Of a stretch of 22,583 nt of DNA, positions 19,001-22,583 are shown one piece after another (the first letter of the stretch is position 1; each line of letters begins with the position of its first letter). The notes beneath the pieces were generated by a model. That model was not told where the DNA came from. It saw only the letters and a program-made list of their open reading frames with translations, and did not search any database. This stretch comes from Jimgerdemannia flammicorona (Eukaryota > Mucoromycota > Endogonomycetes > Endogonales > Endogonaceae): positions 1-22,583 of the forward strand of contig RBNI01001413.1 of the NCBI GenBank assembly GCA_003990745.1, written 5' to 3'. A program made the translations under genes and the position numbers.

Positions 19001-19649
19001 AACGCTATTCTCCTCTCCCTATCCCTCAACCAACCACACCGTTTGCTCGGCTTGTTTACGGAGATCATTAGCATGCGGGAGGACAAGGACAGCATCACAG
19101 GTTCCAAGTCCGTTGACCAGATTGTCGAAGGCATGACGAATGAGCAGGTGGGTGTTTGACAGACAATGAAGTCGACCAGTGGTTGACAATTTTACGAATT
19201 TTTGGCTAAAATACTACTATGCTTTTCGCTTGCGCAGCTGGAAAAATTGTTAACGTATATTCGTGACTGGAACACGAACGCAAAGCACGCACGTACAGCA
19301 CAGACAATACTCAATGCAGTGTTGCACGGGTTCACGTCGGAGCAATTGTTGGAAGTGAATAATGCGAAGGAGGTTGGATATTTTTACATAAACTACTGTA
19401 TTTTATTTCGTTTTGTGCTTTGATTGTGCGCATTTGCATGCATATCGGCCCAATATCTGTTTACTGATTTAAATGATTGCCTAAACTCGATAGTTCATCG
19501 ACGGTCTCATTCCGTATACAGAACGACACTACCAACGACTCGACGATCTTATCACTCAATCTTTCATTGTCGATTACACGCTGCACGCGATGGATTTGAT
19601 TGATCCGGTTGGGAAAAAGGTCGAAGTAGATGGGATTGAAGAGGATTGA
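16088..19649 (+). CDS. UTP13: Utp13, WD40 protein of the U3 snoRNP / small-subunit processome
   Basis: Eleven exons (16088-16128, 16196-16343, 16463-16824, 16907-17060, 17173-17266, 17402-17492, 17602-18391, 18556-18842, 18958-19147, 19238-19372, 19494-19649) join in frame to 815 aa, close to the yeast Utp13 length. About 13 WD40 units fill residues 25-640, with closing strands such as MRTWDLSTG, VKVWDVDKG, VRVWDLM, VNVWDLK, IRVWDLANG, ARIWAV, IKCWDLS, AKVWNVETG, IKIWSL and VKLWTI. That is enough for two propellers. The C-terminal helical Utp13 domain follows from about 657 (EQDLQNYLRKKDYHNAI, RDWNTNAKHA, IPYTERHYQRLDDL). Utp13 belongs to the UTP-B subcomplex and is needed for 18S rRNA processing in the nucleolus. 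Intron 8 uses a GC donor. Exon 6 has two in-frame donors nine bases apart. Confidence 0.96.
18423..18447 (+). repeat. T25 homopolymer inside UTP13 intron 7
   Basis: Twenty-five T residues begin 32 bases after the donor of the intron 18392-18555. The tract is intronic and far from the acceptor, so it is unlikely to be the working polypyrimidine tract. Confidence 0.8.
18843..18957 (+). other. GC-AG intron 8 of UTP13
   Basis: The only junction that preserves the Utp13 C-terminal domain joins CTGAA (ending 18842) to GGAACAAG (from 18958). The donor is therefore GCATGT and the acceptor TTTTTTACAG. The canonical GT at 18847 leaves the wrong phase. The GT at 18815 keeps phase but deletes nine residues (LEKEELILK) from the linker. 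Confidence 0.75.
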
Positions 19650-19742
19650 CCTTCTTTGTGAGGGTGAGCAATGTGGAAGAATGTCCCTTTTTTCTTATGG
19701 CCGGGATTAGCTAGCGTAATTGATAGAATAACCGTTTTACAA

Positions 19743-20669
19743 CTATAGGTTGACAATGACACATCTCATGTCATCGTCTATTATTCGCTTTTCTTTGTGT
19801 GTGTACATATACGTCCTTGCATTTACCATTATCAACCATAACGCACTTATTCGACAGTCCCGCTGAGCCACACGTGATAAACCCTCCCTGCATTGACACG
19901 CGTCCAAGAAACGCGCCGATAACGTGCGAAGAAAAAAAAAAAAACTTAAAAAAGACAAAGCACCTCGGGTTACCTGTTGCGGTATCGCCATCTTTCTCAC
20001 GATCTCAGAATGCCCAATCTCCGAACGCGAGGACGCCGGGAGGTGGCGGATAGAGGTGGTCCTGTTAGAGAGCGAAGCGGATGGGGGAGTGATTGTAATG
20101 CTTGGTCCCACCGTTAGATGATAATGGGGTACGCGGTGATGGTGTCCGAAATCGGTCCTTGAGGTTTGATCGAGGTAGGGAAAACTCTTGTCCAATGCAC
20201 TGCCTCTACGGCGGTTCGTGACATTATTACGACGGGCCGACACCAAACGCGCAGGTCCTGAACCTGATCGAGGCCTGGGGTTGTTGCGAGGATCCCACCG
20301 CCGATGTCTCATGGGGTCGCACATTGAGATTCCGCGCTTTACCGGCTCCCGCCAGCGGGGGAAAGGTCGTTTCTCCCATGTCGCGTTTTTGGTCTTGGGG
20401 ATCGAGCTCTGCTCGGGCCGCGTTTGGAGGGAGGGAGGGAGGGAGGGGAACGGGGTTCGGAATGACACCGATGTTTTGGCAGTCGCGTGCCGCGTGTGGC
20501 TAGTGGGGGCGAGGATTGGAGGATGCGTGGGTTGATGAACTGGTGATGGGACTAATACGTGACGTAGAAGGAAGATAAAGAAGGTGAGAAACGAACGACG
20601 CATTAGAATCAATAAAATAAAATACAAAAACACCCGTATAAGAACCGGCAACGACCTTAATAATGTCAT
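19743..20669 (-). CDS. Long open reading frame of unknown function, 308 aa, doubtful
   Basis: The frame is open for 309 codons from an ATG at 20669 to a stop ending at 19743. The N-terminus has a hydrophobic stretch (LIRVFLYFILLILM, about residues 10-23) and is otherwise very basic and Pro/Ser/Thr-rich. It reads through an A/T run as poly-Phe. I recognise no domain, and the frame overlaps what should be the UTP13 3' UTR. It may be chance in GC-balanced DNA. Its length is the only argument for it. Confidence 0.2.
   Translation of the reverse strand: MTLLRSLPVLIRVFLYFILLILMRRSFLTFFIFLLRHVLVPSPVHQPTHPPILAPTSHTRHATAKTSVSFRTPFPSLPPSLQTRPEQSSIPKTKNATWEKRPFPRWREPVKRGISMCDPMRHRRWDPRNNPRPRSGSGPARLVSARRNNVTNRRRGSALDKSFPYLDQTSRTDFGHHHRVPHYHLTVGPSITITPPSASLSNRTTSIRHLPASSRSEIGHSEIVRKMAIPQQVTRGALSFLSFFFFLRTLSARFLDACQCREGLSRVAQRDCRISALWLIMVNARTYMYTHKEKRIIDDDMRCVIVNL
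20426..20456 (+). repeat. G-rich tract with quadruplex potential
   Basis: Five GGG-type runs separated by single A residues are followed by two more G4 runs after AAC. This meets the usual G3+N1-7 pattern for an intramolecular quadruplex on the plus strand. Confidence 0.6.
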
Positions 20670-21126
20670 CCTCACAAACCGTCATCCATTATCCAATGCC
20701 GGCGAGTAAGAGAGCTCTTTTGATGACAAGGAGAGGCAAGGGAGAGACCTACCTAGATCGGAAAAAAAAAATCCGAGATGTTTTTGTGACTTTAGTAGCT
20801 AGATGTGGCTCTTGAGTGGCTAAACGTGAAACTGTTTGATGAACGCGTGGGCAATTTCTGTAGCCAAGAATGGATGTGATTTACCACCTCAAATTAAACG
20901 CAATGGGCACAAGAGATTGCTAGAGAGAGATATACGAAAAATACGAACTGAATTGGGTTTGCATGTACGTATTTGGGAAGAATTCTTTTGTGTTGTTGTA
21001 TGTACACATGAAATGATAAGAAGCATCCATTTGCCATTTCATGAGAAGCGACGCACGCCTCTGGTCTCCATGCCATGACGATTGCTTGCCGCCTCAACGA
21101 TTCAAATATGTAAACCAACGACCCCC

Positions 21127-22170
21127 TCATGGTTTCACCGCCCTCTTCTTTGATTTCTTTTGCCATCCTTCTTCGTCTCCGAGATCCGTTTCCTCCCGCT
21201 CTCCCTCCCGCCCCTCCTCCCTCTCCACGACCCCGACTTCCTCGTACATTTCCTCCTCAACCAGCCGATCCTCCTCCTCCCCGGACACTTTCACGTGCCT
21301 CCGCTCTTGATCCGCGGCCTCGCCGCCCGGACTCCCAGTGGCGTCCGCGGTTCCATACTTTTCCCTCGCGCGCTGGGCGCGCTTCGCCTTCTGCTTGGCG
21401 AGTTTGGCGGCCTTGGTGGAGCTGTGAGACAGGTTGCCGTTGTACAAATCGTCGAGCTTGGCGCGGAGAAGCTTGCGCGCGGTGGCGCGGTTCAGGGATA
21501 AGGAGCGGGTGTGCTGGCACTGGGTGGTGATGAATGATAATAGTTTATTCAGGGGTAATTATTAGTTTTTGATATTGGTCATATATGTTTCTTCAGATCA
21601 TGAGATGGCTGTGGTAAGACGAAACAAAACAAAAATTCCCCTAGGGTCTTGGGCGACTTTGCAAATAGGTAAGTATAGGTGTTGTGTAAACACTAAGCGT
21701 TCGTGACGGTATCCTTCATACGGCGTGGTACAGATGTCTGAGGCTTAGGACAGGGGGTTTGACACACATACCCGGATTCTGATTCCCGTTGGCGTGTGTG
21801 TGAGGTTGACGCAGTTGCTACGTTTGTTGACGCACTGACCGCCCGGTCCCGAGCCCTTGACGAAAGTTTCAACCAGATCGGCCTCGTCAAGCACAATGGT
21901 CACACGTTCGCGGTGTTTAGTTTTCGCGGGATCTAGGATAGGAAGGGAGGAAACCGAGGGCCGGGAAGGTGCGGGCGTTGCGGGTGTGGACATTAGACGA
22001 AGTGACGAGCTGATCCGGAGGTTGTTGACGGTTCGGGGGTGGAAGGAAGAGGGCAGGGGGGTGGGTGGGTGGAGGAGGGCATTGTTTACGAAGAGGGAAG
22101 ATAGCAGGCTCGGGAGGAGGGATTGACGGCAATGCAGAAGGAGGGTTCGCTGGAAATGTGGTGCAGACAT
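21127..22170 (-). CDS. Mitochondrial GGQ ribosome-rescue factor (MTRFR/C12orf65/Rso55-like)
   Basis: Two minus-strand exons, 21772-22170 and 21127-21519, encode 263 aa. The protein is a short class-I release-factor relative with only the catalytic domain. The motif [15 protein letters not shown] carries GGQ at 110-112, which triggers peptidyl-tRNA hydrolysis. It continues across the splice into [20 protein letters not shown] Lys/Arg-rich helix ([20 protein letters not shown]) follows, as in C12orf65-type factors, where the basic tail contacts the ribosome. No codon-recognition domain is present. The first 60 residues are Arg/Ser/Leu-rich without acidic residues, fitting a mitochondrial presequence. 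The true first ATG is at 22170; the frame extends to a TTG at 22179. The C-terminal 70 residues form an extra acidic E/G-rich tail before a final [10 protein letters not shown]. Role: freeing stalled mitochondrial ribosomes (family knowledge). Confidence 0.92.
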
Positions 22171-22417
22171 AAAATTCAATATTGTTTGTTACTACAAGAA
22201 GAAAGACCGACCAGAAGGATCGAACAATGCAACAGCCGGATTTGTCGCTAGGGAGAGCGCACGTGGGACCTGCCTAAGCTGGAACCCTAACCACCCGACG
22301 TCTGGGTGACCCACTAATGCGCCACAAGAAACCCAACTTAACCTACCACTCGTCCAACCGAGCACACATTCTCCACAACACTCCAATCCTTTCTTCTCGC
22401 TCCTCTCCATCCACACC
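22171..22417 (-). promoter_or_regulatory. 5' flank of the GGQ rescue-factor gene with a possible SINE-like segment
   Basis: Read on the minus strand, TGGCGCATTAGTGG (near 22312-22325) resembles a pol III A box. TGTTCGATCC (near 22215-22224) resembles a B box, about 100 bases further on. The sequence between does not fold as a tRNA by eye. This could be a tRNA-derived SINE remnant directly upstream of the gene, or a coincidence. Confidence 0.2.
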
Positions 22418-22540
22418 CCACCTCACTTCACATCACTCTCCACCTCACTCCACGTCATTCCACCTCACTCCACATCACCCTCCACCTCACTCCACGTCAT
22501 TCCACCTCACTCACGTCATTCCACCTCACTCCACCTCATC
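22418..22540. repeat. Minisatellite of about 20 bp, unit CCACCTCACTCCACGTCATT
   Basis: Six units begin at 22418, 22440, 22460, 22482, 22502 and 22521, so the period alternates around 19-22 bases. Three units carry ACGTCA (22452-22457, 22494-22499, 22513-22518), which is TGACGT on the other strand, the core bound by bZIP/CREB-type factors. The array lies 250-370 bases upstream of the rescue-factor gene. Confidence 0.75.
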
Positions 22541-22583
22541 TTCCTATTCTTCTCTTCTCCCAAACAACCCCCCTACCCCCCCC
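22541..22583. other. C-rich window edge
   Basis: The last bases end CCCCCCTACCCCCCC, and the window begins with CCCCTACCCC. The resemblance is limited to C-rich simple sequence. It is not a telomere repeat array. Confidence 0.3.

Larger units (their letters stand above)
19650..21126. other. Convergent intergenic region between UTP13 and the GGQ rescue-factor gene
   Basis: The two genes end facing each other across 1.5 kb. The minus strand has one long open frame (listed separately). A G-rich run of GGGA units lies at 20426-20456. An A-rich tract is at 19930-19943. No RNA gene was recognised. The ends presumably hold the two 3' UTRs. Confidence 0.5.

Noticed and set aside
4105..22170. A functional gene cluster or new defence or metabolic system
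   Set aside because: The six genes are ordinary housekeeping or regulatory genes on mixed strands with independent promoters. Nothing in the sequence links them into one system.
22171..22179. Upstream start for the GGQ rescue factor (M-N-F-M-S...)
   Set aside because: The codon at 22179 is TTG, not ATG. The first ATG in frame is at 22170, so the start was moved there.
22200..22300. Intact tRNA gene on the minus strand
   Set aside because: A B-box-like string is present but its flanks do not pair as a T stem and no acceptor stem or anticodon arm could be drawn. At most it is a SINE remnant.
1..22583. CCCCTACCCC at the start and CCCCCCTACCCCCCC at the end as telomere or terminal repeats
   Set aside because: Each is a single C-rich string without tandem telomere units, and the adjoining sequences share nothing further.

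Overview
The window looks like fungal nuclear DNA. Genes carry several short introns (about 67-214 nt) with GTATGT/GTAAGT-type donors and CAG/TAG acceptors. Coding exons are GC-rich and intergenic DNA is AT-rich with very long A or T runs. The products point to a fungus: an Ecl1-type lifespan factor, a carnitine acetyltransferase with a peroxisomal AKL tail, and Utp13. I cannot name the species. The repeat-rich intergenic DNA, a CpG-poor AT island and a secreted M24 peptidase would suit an early-diverging (Mucoromycota-like) fungus, but that is a weak inference.

Layout: 1-1700 is an AT-rich, almost CpG-free block with the tail of a Pro-rich open frame at the edge, a foldback element and a 41-nt A run. 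The GC-normal zone 1700-4100 has no convincing gene but holds a degenerate tandem repeat. Genes follow: carnitine O-acetyltransferase (4105-6845, +, 7 exons), an F-box-like protein (7045-8100, +, one exon), a secreted M24 Xaa-Pro aminopeptidase-like protein (8915-10629, -, 4 exons) and a small Ecl1-family zinc protein (11856-12347, -, 2 exons). A 3.7 kb gene-poor interval with small repeats comes next. Utp13 (16088-19649, +, 11 exons) and a mitochondrial GGQ ribosome-rescue factor of the MTRFR/C12orf65 type (21127-22170, -, 2 exons) complete the set. The right edge carries a possible SINE-like sequence and a 20-bp minisatellite containing ACGTCA motifs.

I rebuilt the exon chains by hand; every chain closes in frame (621, 459, 122, 815 and 263 aa for the spliced genes). 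The genes do not form an obvious pathway or cluster. They cover acetyl-carnitine shuttling, peptide trimming, stress and lifespan signalling, 18S rRNA processing and mitochondrial translation rescue. I see no tRNA, rRNA, CRISPR array or intact transposon. The most notable points are in gene structure: an intron whose acceptor AG directly follows 39 A residues, a GC-AG intron in Utp13, a stop-free 123-nt intron that splits the Ecl1 cysteine pairs if retained, and dual mitochondrial/peroxisomal signals on the carnitine acetyltransferase.
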